Positions 8,022 to 17,028 of a stretch of 40,610 bases of DNA are shown in pieces. A program made the position numbers and the translations under genes. Origin of the DNA: CAYFYJ01 sp964347415 (GTDB lineage Archaea; Aenigmatarchaeota; Aenigmatarchaeia; CG10238-14); contig CAYFYJ010000001.1 in NCBI GenBank assembly GCA_964347415.1, positions 1 through 40,610 of the forward strand. The letters are read 5' to 3'. The notes under the pieces were generated by a model, which made no database searches, had not been told where the DNA came from, and worked only from the letters and a program-made list of their open reading frames with translations. Positions within the stretch are counted from its first letter, which is position 1, and each line of letters begins with the position of its first letter.

Positions 8022-8417
8022 TTATTTGAAAGGATTTCCTTTATACAATGGGGGGCATCCTAGTCTTTTATAACATTCTTCTGCTTTTTCATCTATTTGT
8101 AGTATTAGTTTCTTATCCTCTTGTGGGATATTACTATTGAGTAAACTAAGCTTCATTATAGCTGTACCAAGTAAAAAAGGATATACATCTCCATGTTCAA
8201 TTCTCAAAGAATAGAGCGCTTCTGGGCACGACCGTTTTAAGAATTCTTCAGCTGCTAGAAGGTCAGCCGAATTCTCAAATATTTTTGAATCCTCTGATAA
8301 ATATCTTTTTAATAACTTAGAATTAGCTTTTGGGATAGCCTCCTCTGTTATTTTAGCTAAAAACCGGAGGTATTTTACTAGGTCTGTTTCGTTTTCTTCA
8401 GGTTTATAAATTGCCAT
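8022..8417 (-). CDS. Conserved-looking helical protein of unknown function
   Basis: 131 residues, soluble, almost all helical by composition (TDLVKYLRFLAKITEEAIPK, then three further amphipathic helices). No motif recognised. Two Cys (CPEALY, CPPLYKG) lie in different parts. It ends beside a variant of the recurrent intergenic element and is divergently oriented from ileS. Confidence 0.6.
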   Translation of the reverse strand: MAIYKPEENETDLVKYLRFLAKITEEAIPKANSKLLKRYLSEDSKIFENSADLLAAEEFLKRSCPEALYSLRIEHGDVYPFLLGTAIMKLSLLNSNIPQEDKKLILQIDEKAEECYKRLGCPPLYKGNPFK

Positions 8418-8719
8418 ATTATTCTAACAGGAAAAGTATAGGATTTAAGTATTATTCTCATATGATTTAGGTTATTCTGCATTTTAACGTTTCCAATATC
8501 TCTTCTTGAAGTTTTTCCATGTTTTCCTGTGCCTAATCCAGACTTTCTTTAAAGACCTACGCATGATATATTATTGGTATCGTAAGAATAAGATTTTTAA
8601 GTATCGACTACAATACTTCTTGTGTGATAAAGGTGAAAGGTGTCTACCGGATCTTATCCTGAATTTTTGCTTAGCTTTATTTCTATAGAATCACCAAATT
8701 TAAAACAGGAGTGTGCGGA
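8418..8719. other. Divergent intergenic region between 8022..8417 and ileS
   Basis: About 300 bp, AT-rich. A 60-codon plus-strand ORF (8506-8688) has no ribosome-binding site or recognisable motif and looks spurious. The last part carries the ileS ribosome-binding site (AGGAG, 8707-8711). I see no convincing structured RNA. Confidence 0.4.
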
Positions 8720-11599
8720 ATGACAATACTAGAAGACCAGAAAAGGGCTGAAGAACAGGTATTGAAATTCTGGGAACAAAAGAAAATACCAGGAAAGGTT
8801 AGAAGAATAAAGAAAAGGAAGTCTTTCTTCTTTTTGGATGGGCCTCCATATGCCACAGGTTCAATTCACATGGGAACAGCCTTAAACAAGATTCTTAAAG
8901 ACACTTACATTAGAACCCAACGGATGTTTGGTCATAAAGTCTGGGACCAACCCGGTTATGATACGCATGGTCTACCGATCGAGAACAAAGTTGAAGTTTT
9001 ACTGGGTTTTAAGTCAAAATCCGATATTGAAGACTTCGGCATAGAAAAATTCATTAACGAATGTAAAAAATTCTCGACCAAATACATCGATGTAATGAGT
9101 GATCAATTCAATAATCTAGGTGTTTGGTTAGATTGGGATAAACCTTACTTGACTTTAACCAACGATTATATAGAAGGGGCCTGGTTCACTTTCAAGAAAG
9201 CATTCGAGAAAAACCTACTCTACAAAGGTTTATACCCAGTACACGTATGTCCAAGATGTGAGACTGCTGTTGCTTACAATGAAATAATATACGAGACTGT
9301 TAGTGATCCATCGATTTACGTTAAATTCAAACTAAAACACAGAGAAGATCTATATCTAGTGATATGGACAACCACACCATGGACCCTGCCAGCAAACACA
9401 GGAGTCATGGTTAAACCAGATGCAAATTATGCTAAAGTGAAGGTCGATGGTGAAACTTGGATAATAGCGGAAAGACTAGTGGAAACGGTTATGGAGAAAG
9501 CAGGTGTTGAAAGTTACAACATAATCGAAACTGTTACTGGTCGAGATTTGAACGGATATGAATACTTACACCCTCTTGCTGATTTATTCCCGTTCCAACA
9601 GGGGCTAAAGAACGCTCATAGAGTTGTTCTTTCCGACCAGTTCGTTACATTAGAAGACGGAACTGGTTTAGTCCATACAGCCCCAGGTCATGGCCAAGAG
9701 GATTATAAAGTCGGTTTAGAGACAGGATTACCTGCGGTTTCACCCGTGAACATTAACGGAACTTTTGATGATGGTTGCGGAAAATACTCTGGAATTCATG
9801 TAAAGGATGCTGACACTCGGATACTTCAAGAATTGGAGGGGCAAGGAGTATTGATTCATCAAGGAAAGATAAGTCATGAGTATCCACATTGTTGGCGTTG
9901 TGAGTCCCCTCTGTTGTTGATATCGTTACCACAATGGTTCTTCAAAGTTACTAGTATAAGGGATAAACTCATGGAAGAGAACATGAAAGTTCAATGGCAT
10001 CCTACTTGGGCAAAGCAAAGATTCCATAATTGGCTTGAAAGTTTAGGCGATTGGCCTATTTCTCGTCAAAGATACTGGGGCATTCCTCTACCGATATGGG
10101 TTTGTGGAAAGTGTAATGAGATAAAGGTCATAGGATCAAGAAAAGAATTGACTAAAATACCGAAAGACTTTCACAGACCGTATATAGATAAAGTTACCCT
10201 GAAATGTCCTAAATGTAAAGGAACCATGAGAAGGGTGCCAGATATTCTGGATGTATGGTTTGATTCTGGGGTCTGTTCTTGGGCCAGCTTAGGCTACCCT
10301 CAGAGCAAGAGATTATGGAAAGACATGTGGCCTGCTGATTTGAACTTAGAAGGACCAGACCAGATAAGGGGATGGTGGAATTCTGAATTAATAACTAGTG
10401 TGATAACTTTCGATAAAGCTCCGTTCAAGAGAATTCTATTCCATGGCTTTATTCTGGATGCACATGGAATAAAAATGTCGAAATCTAAAGGAAATATTAC
10501 AACGCCACAAGAAGTCATAGATGCGTACGGTAGGGATGTTTTAAGATACTATTTGTTGTCGAGCACGCCTTGGAATGACTTCTACTTTAACATGGAGGAC
10601 GTGAAAGAAGTGGCTAAACAATTCAACATCTTAAGGAACACTTTCAATTTTGTTGGCACTTACGTCACTAAATCCACCAAACCCAGGATGCTTAGAGTCG
10701 AGGATAAATGGATTCTATCCAAGATGAATACTTTGATTAAAGAATATTTAGAATATTTCGAGAATTATAATGGGCATAAAGCTGTTCAAGAAACAATGAA
10801 TTTCATCCTGAACGATTTTTCCAGATGGTACATTAAGATAATAAGGGACAGGGTTTGGCCATTATACGAAGGGAAAGATAAGAGTGCTGCATTCTATACA
10901 CTCGTTTCTGTTACTGAGAATTTGGTCAAACTACTCGCTCCTATTTGTCCTTTCGTGGCCGAGAATGTTTACCAGAATGTTGTGAAGAAGTTTAAGAAAG
11001 GCTTAGAATCTGTACATATGTATGAGTTTCCCAAACCGAATAAGAAATTGATAAACAAGAAACTCGAGGAACAGATGGAGATTGTTAAATCTTTAGTAGA
11101 AGCGTCACATGCGGCAAGACAGAAAGTTAACCTTAAGCTACGTTGGCCTGTTAAGCGAATGTTTATTCTAACAAAAAACAAAGACATCAAAATGTCTGTG
11201 AAAGCCCTACAAAAGATAATTCTAGATGTTTGTAACGTCGAATCTGTTAAAATTGTTACCAAATCGCCAAAAGGTAATTTTGCTGAATCTGAATTCGAGA
11301 AGAATAGGATTTTTCTGGATTTAACAGAAGATAAAGGAATCCTAGAAAAAAGACTTTATAGGGAATTGACCAGAAAGATTCAGGCTTTGAGAAAACAGCA
11401 TAACTTCGTTGTCAAAGATAGGATTGGATTGACGTTGAAGTCTGATCAAGATACTGAAAAAGCTCTTAAGAAAGATGTTAAAAGCTTGAAAACCGATGTT
11501 GGAGCTAAAACTGTCAGTATTGGAGTTTTAAAAGGAAAATATACTGGTGAATTGAAGTTTAAGAATAAGATTGTATCTATAAGTTTTGTTAAGGCTTAA
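8720..11599 (+). CDS. ileS: Isoleucyl-tRNA synthetase
   Basis: About 959 residues; charges tRNA-Ile with isoleucine. The start is ATG 8720 (MTILEDQ), because the AGGAG Shine-Dalgarno overlaps the upstream in-frame GTG at 8711. Class I features: the HIGH motif as HMGT (GSIHMGTALNK, about residue 50), IleRS-type DQPGYDTHGLPIE, a CP1 editing domain in the first half with the WTTTPWTLPAN signature, a zinc-knuckle-like CxxC pair (CPKCKG near 500), and KMSKS (IKMSKSKGN). The C-terminal tRNA-binding part (NLKLRWPVKR) is archaeal/eukaryal-like. It overlaps the convergent gene 11589..11870 by 11 bp. Confidence 0.95.
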   Translation: MTILEDQKRAEEQVLKFWEQKKIPGKVRRIKKRKSFFFLDGPPYATGSIHMGTALNKILKDTYIRTQRMFGHKVWDQPGYDTHGLPIENKVEVLLGFKSKSDIEDFGIEKFINECKKFSTKYIDVMSDQFNNLGVWLDWDKPYLTLTNDYIEGAWFTFKKAFEKNLLYKGLYPVHVCPRCETAVAYNEIIYETVSDPSIYVKFKLKHREDLYLVIWTTTPWTLPANTGVMVKPDANYAKVKVDGETWIIAERLVETVMEKAGVESYNIIETVTGRDLNGYEYLHPLADLFPFQQGLKNAHRVVLSDQFVTLEDGTGLVHTAPGHGQEDYKVGLETGLPAVSPVNINGTFDDGCGKYSGIHVKDADTRILQELEGQGVLIHQGKISHEYPHCWRCESPLLLISLPQWFFKVTSIRDKLMEENMKVQWHPTWAKQRFHNWLESLGDWPISRQRYWGIPLPIWVCGKCNEIKVIGSRKELTKIPKDFHRPYIDKVTLKCPKCKGTMRRVPDILDVWFDSGVCSWASLGYPQSKRLWKDMWPADLNLEGPDQIRGWWNSELITSVITFDKAPFKRILFHGFILDAHGIKMSKSKGNITTPQEVIDAYGRDVLRYYLLSSTPWNDFYFNMEDVKEVAKQFNILRNTFNFVGTYVTKSTKPRMLRVEDKWILSKMNTLIKEYLEYFENYNGHKAVQETMNFILNDFSRWYIKIIRDRVWPLYEGKDKSAAFYTLVSVTENLVKLLAPICPFVAENVYQNVVKKFKKGLESVHMYEFPKPNKKLINKKLEEQMEIVKSLVEASHAARQKVNLKLRWPVKRMFILTKNKDIKMSVKALQKIILDVCNVESVKIVTKSPKGNFAESEFEKNRIFLDLTEDKGILEKRLYRELTRKIQALRKQHNFVVKDRIGLTLKSDQDTEKALKKDVKSLKTDVGAKTVSIGVLKGKYTGELKFKNKIVSISFVKA

Positions 11600-11870
11600 T
11601 CCTAGGGTCGACCCAACCTTCTTCATGGCAAACGTATTCATTGCTCTTCTGTAGACTAGTTTCCTTCCCACCAACGATTAGGAAGACTTCATCATGACAT
11701 CTGTAATAACAATCTGGTTGTTTCAACTCCTCACATACAGCCTTTGTCTCGACAGAGAAGTCAATGATCCCAGCTCTTTCTGTTTGGTTTCCTATTAACA
11801 AGGATAGAACATAACCTAGTAAGAATGAGAGGATTATCAGCAAAAGAATGATTAGTATAAGTTTCCTCAT
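11589..11870 (-). CDS. Small membrane-anchored protein with Cys residues
   Basis: 93 residues: N-terminal transmembrane helix (LILIILLLIILSFLLGYVLS) followed by an external domain with four Cys (VCEELKQPDCYYRCHDEV ... YVCHEEG). No family recognised. It resembles 16652..16984 in layout: one N-terminal helix followed by a Cys-rich ectodomain. Convergent with, and overlapping, the end of ileS. Confidence 0.6.
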   Translation of the reverse strand: MRKLILIILLLIILSFLLGYVLSLLIGNQTERAGIIDFSVETKAVCEELKQPDCYYRCHDEVFLIVGGKETSLQKSNEYVCHEEGWVDPRIKP

Positions 11871-11946
11871 GTTTTAAAACTTGTTTTGATAAGATAAAAA
11901 CTTTTTCGAAAACATTTAATAAAGAAAAAAACAAAATAGAATATTT

Positions 11947-12375
11947 ATGTTAGTTAAACAAGCCATGACCAAGAACGTATTAGTGACTAAGCCTACTCTG
12001 ACTATCAGGGACGTGGCAAAAGTGATGTCAGAACACAGGGTTGGTTGCTTGGTTGCTATGGAAGATAAGAAAATTGTAGGAATAGTAACTGAATTAGACA
12101 TCATCTGTAAAGTGGTTGCGGAAGATAAAGACCCGAACACTACAACCGTTGGGGATATAATGACAAAAGACGTTCATACTATCAGAGCGGATCAAACGCT
12201 AGAAGAGGCGTCGCAGTTGATGATTGAGTATAAGATAAAAAAACTTCCAGTGTTGGAGGACGACAATCTAGTAGGTATAATAACGGCTACTGATTTAATA
12301 TCTGTCCAACCGAAAATGATACGAAGTCTGGCGAATCTATTGTTATTCGAAGAGAAAAAATCCGTCGCTGGGTAG
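11947..12375 (+). CDS. Tandem CBS-domain protein
   Basis: 142 residues made of two CBS repeats (about 5-60 and 65-125): VKQAMTKNVLVTKPTLTIRD ... GIVTELDII and IMTKDVHTIRADQTLEEASQ ... GIITATDLI. CBS pairs bind adenine nucleotides or SAM and sense energy state. The short leader (AATATTT before ATG) and an upstream AT-rich box suggest a leaderless or nearly leaderless transcript. The next gene starts 1 nt after its stop. Confidence 0.92.
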   Translation: MLVKQAMTKNVLVTKPTLTIRDVAKVMSEHRVGCLVAMEDKKIVGIVTELDIICKVVAEDKDPNTTTVGDIMTKDVHTIRADQTLEEASQLMIEYKIKKLPVLEDDNLVGIITATDLISVQPKMIRSLANLLLFEEKKSVAG

Positions 12376-12376
12376 T

Positions 12377-12721
12377 ATGGTTATAATAAATTCTATCAAG
12401 TTCGGTTCTATTACTATAGATGGAAAAACTTATCATGAAGACATTATCGTTACTTGGGATAATGAAGTCAAAGAAATTTATCTAACTGTGAGACATTATT
12501 TTGCACTTCCTGAATTTAACCAAATAACGAAAACTCCAGATGTGTTGATTGTTGGAACAGGTCTCTCAGGACTATGTGGAATATCGGATGATGTTAGGAA
12601 AATATGCAAAGAAAGAGGAATTAAGCTCATCATGATGGCATCGGGAGAGGCAATAAAAAGGTTCAACGAGGCTTTTAACCAAGGAAAGAAAGTAGCTGCA
12701 TTCATTCATATTACTTGTTAA
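12377..12721 (+). CDS. Mth938/DUF498 domain protein
   Basis: 114 residues matching the Mth938-like family (FGSITIDGKTYHEDIIV at the N-terminus, TPDVLIVGTGLSGLCGIS in the middle, GIKLIMMASGEAIKRFN near the end). The family adopts a small alpha/beta fold; biochemical role not settled. Co-transcribed with the CBS protein. Its 3' end overlaps the convergent beta-helix gene by 4 bp. Confidence 0.88.
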   Translation: MVIINSIKFGSITIDGKTYHEDIIVTWDNEVKEIYLTVRHYFALPEFNQITKTPDVLIVGTGLSGLCGISDDVRKICKERGIKLIMMASGEAIKRFNEAFNQGKKVAAFIHITC

Positions 12722-14634
12722 CGTTTTCTTTTTCTTTTTTTCAACCTATTTTTCCATACCAATATTCCGATTACTAGGATTACGATTACTACTAATCCAA
12801 TTATCCAATTATTGTCCTCAACATGAGTAATTGGTGGCGATGTTATCGTAGTCACAGGAACTGTTGTTACCATAGTAACTGTTGTCGCCACTAAAATTTC
12901 TTCACCCGTAATAGCGAAAGTTGAGAAACCAGGAGTTTCAGCTTCATAATAGGTATATTCACTGTCCTCACCAGTCTTCCTAGTCTGTAGCCTCTCCCAT
13001 GCATTGACACGGTACCTGTTCAATGCTACAGTATCGGGATCTATGTTGTTCTCTTTTATCCAAGAGTTGCTGACTTGAAACTGTATCTTCACGTTATCCA
13101 GATGTGTCTCGTTGATGTTCTTAGCATCTATATCGATGTACTTGTATACCTTACCTGTTATCTCATGAACAACTGATGCGGGTTTTCCATCCAATTTAGT
13201 CACAGTTATAGTAACGGTTTGAGCAGGATTTTTAACTGTTATGCTAATCTGCTTGAAGCCAATCTCAGGATCAGTTATCTTCATTATAGTCACTGAGCCA
13301 GGAGTTATCTGCGTCCAGATTTGAGTCTTCTTGGGCACCTTCTTCCAAATAACGTCAGCACCACCTCCAATGCGTGTGGGTGCAGTTGTAGTTGTTGTGG
13401 TGGGCGTTGCAGAAGTTGTAAAATTGTATGTTCCATTTGTTTGGAAATTGCCAAACTGATCATAGCTTGTAACATTATAATAGTATAAAGTTGATTCTAA
13501 TAATCCATTCAGTGTTATGCTATGGCTTGTCGCATAGGAAGAGCTTGTAGATGTTGAACCAAGCACATATGCGTTTGTTCCATAATTGACTGACGAGTTT
13601 GTATTCCTATCTGTAGTCCAGGTTATAGTTGCTCCTGATGGACTTATTGAACCAGAAGTTACATCACTTATTACTGGGCCACATGAAAAAGGCGAAACTG
13701 TTAACCAACCGTTTGATGTATTGTATGGATAATAGTCAACTGCATCAGCCCTGTTCGAATCGGTTCCGGCAATAAATGTAGGGCAACTTGTACGGCCCCA
13801 GTAGTTCCCTTCGTTGTTGTATGAAAGGTTGATTGCATATTGTGAATAAACCTTGTAATTTGATTGACCATAAATGTTATTGCGCCATACTTTTGGAGAT
13901 CCGGATGTGTATAAGTAAAGTCCATAGTATCCGCCAGTTATGTTGTTTTCTGTGATGTTTGGACTACCAGAATTTATAAAAACAACATATCCACTTAGAC
14001 TATAGGTTGTAGTTATGTTATTTCCTTGTATTTGCCCCCAACCACCAGCCAAGCCAGACTCAATACCATAATCATAACCAATTATGCTGTTGTTGATCAC
14101 ATTAACAGTTCCCAAGGAGCAAAAAATTCCACTTCCTGTTTCTGAGGTAATGTTGTTATTTGTTATATTAGCACCTGCATAGATGCCAGTCTCATCTCCA
14201 TTAATATGTATTCCTGCACCGTTATAATTGCTAAGGTTATACATTGTATTATTTGTCAGATTCATACGCACTGATTCATTTCCATAGATTCCTGTACCAA
14301 AACTGTGGATTATACAGTTTTTAACAATGGTATCATTTGAAGCATAATTTATTTTTACACCAATGGTGCTAGATCCACCAGTTCCATTTATTACATACCC
14401 GGTACAATCAAGCATTATACCACTTCCATCTATGAATAGTCCTGTATCAGAACAATCAGTTAAACTATCACTTGCATTAAGAGTCCTTGATTCATTCAAA
14501 GTATCTCCACATGAGCATGTTATGTTTCCGCCACAATTAGCGGCATATGTTGTGCTTATCAGTAGAACTAATACAAAGCTAAATGTAAATAGAGATAAAA
14601 GAATGAGGAGAAGAGGGGATGATCTACAGAGCAT
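12718..14634 (-). CDS. Surface protein: right-handed beta-helix, FN3-like, PGF-pre-PGF domain, C-terminal anchor
   Basis: 638 residues. Signal peptide at the N-terminus, then a parallel beta-helix (about 40-290) with NosD-like repeats such as NLTNNTMYNLSN and NITENNITGGYYGLYL, a fibronectin-like domain (VISDVTSGSISPSGATITWT), a Thr linker, a PGF-pre-PGF-like domain (KITDPEIGFKQISITVKNPA ... PGFSTFAITGEE), a second Thr-rich linker, then one transmembrane helix and a Lys/Arg tail (KKRKRKR). Many Asn-X-Ser/Thr sites suggest N-glycosylation. Likely an anchored cell-surface or S-layer-associated protein. Confidence 0.88.
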   Translation of the reverse strand: MLCRSSPLLLILLSLFTFSFVLVLLISTTYAANCGGNITCSCGDTLNESRTLNASDSLTDCSDTGLFIDGSGIMLDCTGYVINGTGGSSTIGVKINYASNDTIVKNCIIHSFGTGIYGNESVRMNLTNNTMYNLSNYNGAGIHINGDETGIYAGANITNNNITSETGSGIFCSLGTVNVINNSIIGYDYGIESGLAGGWGQIQGNNITTTYSLSGYVVFINSGSPNITENNITGGYYGLYLYTSGSPKVWRNNIYGQSNYKVYSQYAINLSYNNEGNYWGRTSCPTFIAGTDSNRADAVDYYPYNTSNGWLTVSPFSCGPVISDVTSGSISPSGATITWTTDRNTNSSVNYGTNAYVLGSTSTSSSYATSHSITLNGLLESTLYYYNVTSYDQFGNFQTNGTYNFTTSATPTTTTTTAPTRIGGGADVIWKKVPKKTQIWTQITPGSVTIMKITDPEIGFKQISITVKNPAQTVTITVTKLDGKPASVVHEITGKVYKYIDIDAKNINETHLDNVKIQFQVSNSWIKENNIDPDTVALNRYRVNAWERLQTRKTGEDSEYTYYEAETPGFSTFAITGEEILVATTVTMVTTVPVTTITSPPITHVEDNNWIIGLVVIVILVIGILVWKNRLKKRKRKR

Positions 14635-14681
14635 ATGTTATTATTCGTTTCTGGGTAGCTTATATATTTTGCTTTTTCAAA

Positions 14682-14700
14682 AGAACCTATAAATCTATCT
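14682..14700 (-). promoter_or_regulatory. Recurrent intergenic element, variant downstream of tRNA-Ser
   Basis: Minus strand AGATAGATTTATAGGTTCT, 13 nt past the 3' end of tRNA-Ser and 47 nt before the start of 12718..14634. Same AGATAGATTT core with an altered T-run. Confidence 0.4.
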
Positions 14701-14713
14701 TTATTAAAAAGTG

Positions 14714-14868
14714 CGCCGGGATAGGGATTTGAACCCTAAAGCCCTTGCGGGCACTAGATTTCCTTCGGTTCACCTCCTTGTCCATCATAAAAATCAGGGT
14801 CAAGCCATCTTCCACATCGGAACCTTTTGACTCAAGTCTAGCGCATTACCAGATTCTGCCATCCCGGC
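14714..14868 (-). tRNA. tRNA-Ser(TGA), with a 71-nt intron
   Basis: Acceptor stem GCCGGGA/TCCCGGC (14868-14862 with 14721-14715), discriminator G, and a long variable arm (GCCC-GCAA-GGGC) show a type II tRNA. The anticodon stem CTAGA/TCTAG encloses CTTGAG, giving anticodon TGA at 14834-14832. G73 and the TGA anticodon both indicate serine. Everything from about 14830 to 14760 is an intron after position 37, with an internal GGTTC/GAACC helix. The mature tRNA is about 84 nt; CCA is not encoded. A leucine identity is the main alternative and is less likely given G73. Confidence 0.85.
14760..14830 (-). other. tRNA-Ser intron
   Basis: 71 nt in the canonical 37/38 position. It contains a GGTTC/GAACC helix and, in order, GATG, CTGA, ATGATGG and CCGA, reminiscent of C, D', C' and D boxes of guide RNAs. 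The exact exon boundaries and bulge-helix-bulge need folding. Confidence 0.55.
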
Positions 14869-14889
14869 TCTATTGATAATTTGTTAGTC

Positions 14890-15096
14890 CTATAATTTCA
14901 ACTTATGTTTATATTTGTTTTTCTCTGCTTTTTTTATTGGCCAGGCATCCTCTATTAACATATCTGGAACATCTTTGTCCAGAACAGGATAAGCTAACTT
15001 ACATTTTTTACAGAGGATGAACATTCCATTCTCTTGAACATCTCCCTTACATTTAGGGCATGCAAGAATTTTCATCAGGTCTCTTGGAACAGGCAT
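14890..15096 (-). CDS. Trm112-like zinc-ribbon protein
   Basis: 68 residues with LACPKCKG near residue 12 and a second pair (LCKKCKLAYPVLDKDVPDML), the layout and C-terminal 'YP[IV].[DN].[IV]P.ML' signature of Trm112/UPF0434 proteins. In archaea and eukaryotes Trm112 activates several rRNA, tRNA and protein methyltransferases. Divergent from the reductase gene 15148..16368 across 51 bp; no methyltransferase partner is adjacent. Confidence 0.88.
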   Translation of the reverse strand: MPVPRDLMKILACPKCKGDVQENGMFILCKKCKLAYPVLDKDVPDMLIEDAWPIKKAEKNKYKHKLKL

Positions 15097-15147
15097 GAAT
15101 AGTGTTTTAAATATAATGATTTAAATTTCTATTGTTTTAATTTTAAA

Positions 15148-16368
15148 ATGAGTTTCATGCCGGAATACGACGTAATCATCTGCGGGGCAGGACCCGCTGG
15201 TTTAGCCACAGGAATATCGACTCTTTTCCATAATAAAAAGGCCAAAGTCCTGATTCTAGAAAGCAGGGAAGAAGTAGGAGAAGAAAAATGTGGAGAAGGA
15301 TTAGCAGAAGAGTGGTTTAAACACATGAAAAAATTTGGAAAATACTTACGTTCTAACTTAAAACCCAAATGCTTCGAGAATGAAATGTTCGGTGTCATAT
15401 TCATCTTACCTAACGGCGAGCGAATCGTAGCTAGAGAAAAGAAATCGAACGGTTGGCTTCTAAATAAAGATTATTTCTTGAAAACCCTTGCTGCCATCTT
15501 CAAAAAAATGGGTGGCCAGTTGGAACTTGGAGTTAATGCTGTAGGACCTGTTATGAAGAATGATATAGCTTATGGCGTGGAAACTCATCTTGGAAATTTA
15601 ATAAGAGGGAAATGTGTGATAGATGCTACCGGGTTAACTCAGAGTATTTGGAGAAAGGCCTTGAAGATTAAAGAACCGATCGATAGGAATGATATAGAAA
15701 TCTGTTTTCAGTATAAAGTTGAAGATTGTAAGATCGAAAATCCTGACCTTATCCAGATTTATTTTGGTAATATCATTGCTCCTGGGGGTTATGGTTGGGT
15801 TTTTCCTAAAGGTAAAAACAGAGTTAATGTTGGAATAGGTTGTCAAGCATCTAGAGTTAAGAATGTTTTACCCTATCAAGAAAGATTTTGGAAGATATTG
15901 GATCTAGGTGGACGGATAGTATCCAAGAAAGGAGGGACTGTTGCTACTTTTGATCTACCTGAAAATTTTGTCTGGTCTAATTTGGCATGTGTTGGAGCAT
16001 CAGCCAGATTCACCAACCCTATTCATGGAGGTGGAACTGGACCAGGTTTATTCGGTGGTTATATCCTAGGAAAGCATCTTGCTAATGCCATAAAGAAGAA
16101 GGAATCGATAGAAGAAACCCTCAAAAAATATCAAGATGAGATAAAGGAAACCAGAGGCAAAAGACATGAATATCATTACAAAGCAAAGAATCTACTTCAA
16201 TCTTTAAATGACGATGAGATGGAGACCATCTTTTCTTCCATGACTCCTGATGAATGGTTAAGATCGATGAATTTTACTAAAAGAGAAGCCTTTAGAATAA
16301 TCGGTCGGATTTCTAAGAAGAATTTAAGACTTGGGTTGAAATTGACTAAATATCTGGGTTTGAGTTGA
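15148..16368 (+). CDS. Geranylgeranyl reductase family flavoprotein
   Basis: 406 residues. FAD-binding Rossmann motif near the start (YDVIICGAGPAGLATGIST), the redox/substrate loop GEEKCGEGLAEEW, the family signature GGYGWVFPKGKNRVNVGIG around 210-228, and the second FAD motif FTNPIHGGGTGPGLFGGYIL. The archaeal members hydrogenate the geranylgeranyl chains of (di)geranylgeranylglycerophospholipids to saturated archaeal ether lipids. Start ATG 15148; an in-frame ATG at 15157 is also possible. Fits with G1P dehydrogenase and the prenyltransferase-like genes in the window. Confidence 0.9.
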   Translation: MSFMPEYDVIICGAGPAGLATGISTLFHNKKAKVLILESREEVGEEKCGEGLAEEWFKHMKKFGKYLRSNLKPKCFENEMFGVIFILPNGERIVAREKKSNGWLLNKDYFLKTLAAIFKKMGGQLELGVNAVGPVMKNDIAYGVETHLGNLIRGKCVIDATGLTQSIWRKALKIKEPIDRNDIEICFQYKVEDCKIENPDLIQIYFGNIIAPGGYGWVFPKGKNRVNVGIGCQASRVKNVLPYQERFWKILDLGGRIVSKKGGTVATFDLPENFVWSNLACVGASARFTNPIHGGGTGPGLFGGYILGKHLANAIKKKESIEETLKKYQDEIKETRGKRHEYHYKAKNLLQSLNDDEMETIFSSMTPDEWLRSMNFTKREAFRIIGRISKKNLRLGLKLTKYLGLS

Positions 16369-16419
16369 AATCTATATAATTCAGATAAATATAATTTAAT
16401 ACAATCCCAAAATATTACT

Positions 16420-16635
16420 ATGAAACTGAAAAAAGTTTACATGCCCAAATGGGTTGCCTGGTTTATGCTGGTAATTTTATTACCCATGTTATTTTTCACT
16501 GAATATATGGCTTTCTTTAGTGATGAACCAAATCCAGCGGTAGGAATAATGATGTTTTTCATATTTGGTGGAATTATCTTGATGATGTTCTTGGTGGGTT
16601 ATAGAAAACTTCCGTACCTTTTGATTGAATCTTAA
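16420..16635 (+). CDS. Small two-helix membrane protein
   Basis: 71 residues with two hydrophobic segments (WVAWFMLVILLPMLFFTEYM and GIMMFFIFGGIILMMFLVGY) joined by a short acidic loop (SDEPNPAV). No family recognised. The promoter-like CAGATAAATATAATTTAA lies about 30-50 nt before the ATG. Convergent with 16652..16984; the entire 16-bp gap between the two stops is a copy of the recurrent element. Confidence 0.65.
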   Translation: MKLKKVYMPKWVAWFMLVILLPMLFFTEYMAFFSDEPNPAVGIMMFFIFGGIILMMFLVGYRKLPYLLIES

Positions 16636-16651
16636 GAACAAAAATCTATCT
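16635..16651 (-). terminator. Recurrent intergenic element, copy D (between convergent stops)
   Basis: Seventeen bases of the element (minus AGATAGATTTTTGTTCT) fill the whole gap between the TAA of 16420..16635 and the TGA of 16652..16984. No minus-strand gene follows for about 1.5 kb, so this copy can only act as a 3' element. Confidence 0.65.
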
Positions 16652-16984
16652 TCATTCCAATGGTATTTCAAGTACCTCATTACAGAATTGTTTTATGTCA
16701 TTACAATCTTCATAATGTTCTGGTGCTTTATCGGTCCAGTATCTTTCAAAACACATCTCAATGGTTTCATCGGGCTCGATGTTTACGGTCCAATTTAAAG
16801 TATGACAAAGATAACAATCATGGCTTAGCTTCCTTTCACATTCTATCATGTAATAAAACCCACTGCGGACATATATGCCACAATAAGAACATCCAAAAGA
16901 ATGACAGTAGCTAAAGAAGATACAGAAAAAAAATATGAAAATAATCAGTCCAATTATAATTAAAATCCAATGTACCTTCTTCAC
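16652..16984 (-). CDS. Membrane-anchored Cys-rich small protein
   Basis: 110 residues, GTG start placed 19 nt after a recurrent element. One N-terminal transmembrane helix (ILIIIGLIIFIFFFCIFFSY), then a Cys-rich ectodomain (CHSFGCSYCG, IECERKLSHDCYLCHTLNW, CFERYW, DCNDIKQFC). Not recognised; likely a disulfide-rich surface protein similar in plan to 11589..11870. Confidence 0.6.
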   Translation of the reverse strand: MKKVHWILIIIGLIIFIFFFCIFFSYCHSFGCSYCGIYVRSGFYYMIECERKLSHDCYLCHTLNWTVNIEPDETIEMCFERYWTDKAPEHYEDCNDIKQFCNEVLEIPLE

Positions 16985-17003
16985 AATTAATCTTTCTCAT
17001 CCT

Positions 17004-17021
17004 AGAACAAAAACCTATCTG
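17004..17021 (-). promoter_or_regulatory. Recurrent intergenic element, copy E
   Basis: One mismatch (CAGATAGGTTTTTGTTCT). It lies 7 nt after the stop of the pseudouridine synthase gene and 19 nt before the GTG of 16652..16984, so it both ends the ribosomal operon and precedes the next gene. Confidence 0.7.
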
Positions 17022-17028
17022 ATTTGGA

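Noticed and set aside
8506..8688. 60-codon plus-strand ORF upstream of ileS
   Set aside because: No ribosome-binding site or motif, odd composition, and located where the ileS promoter should be.
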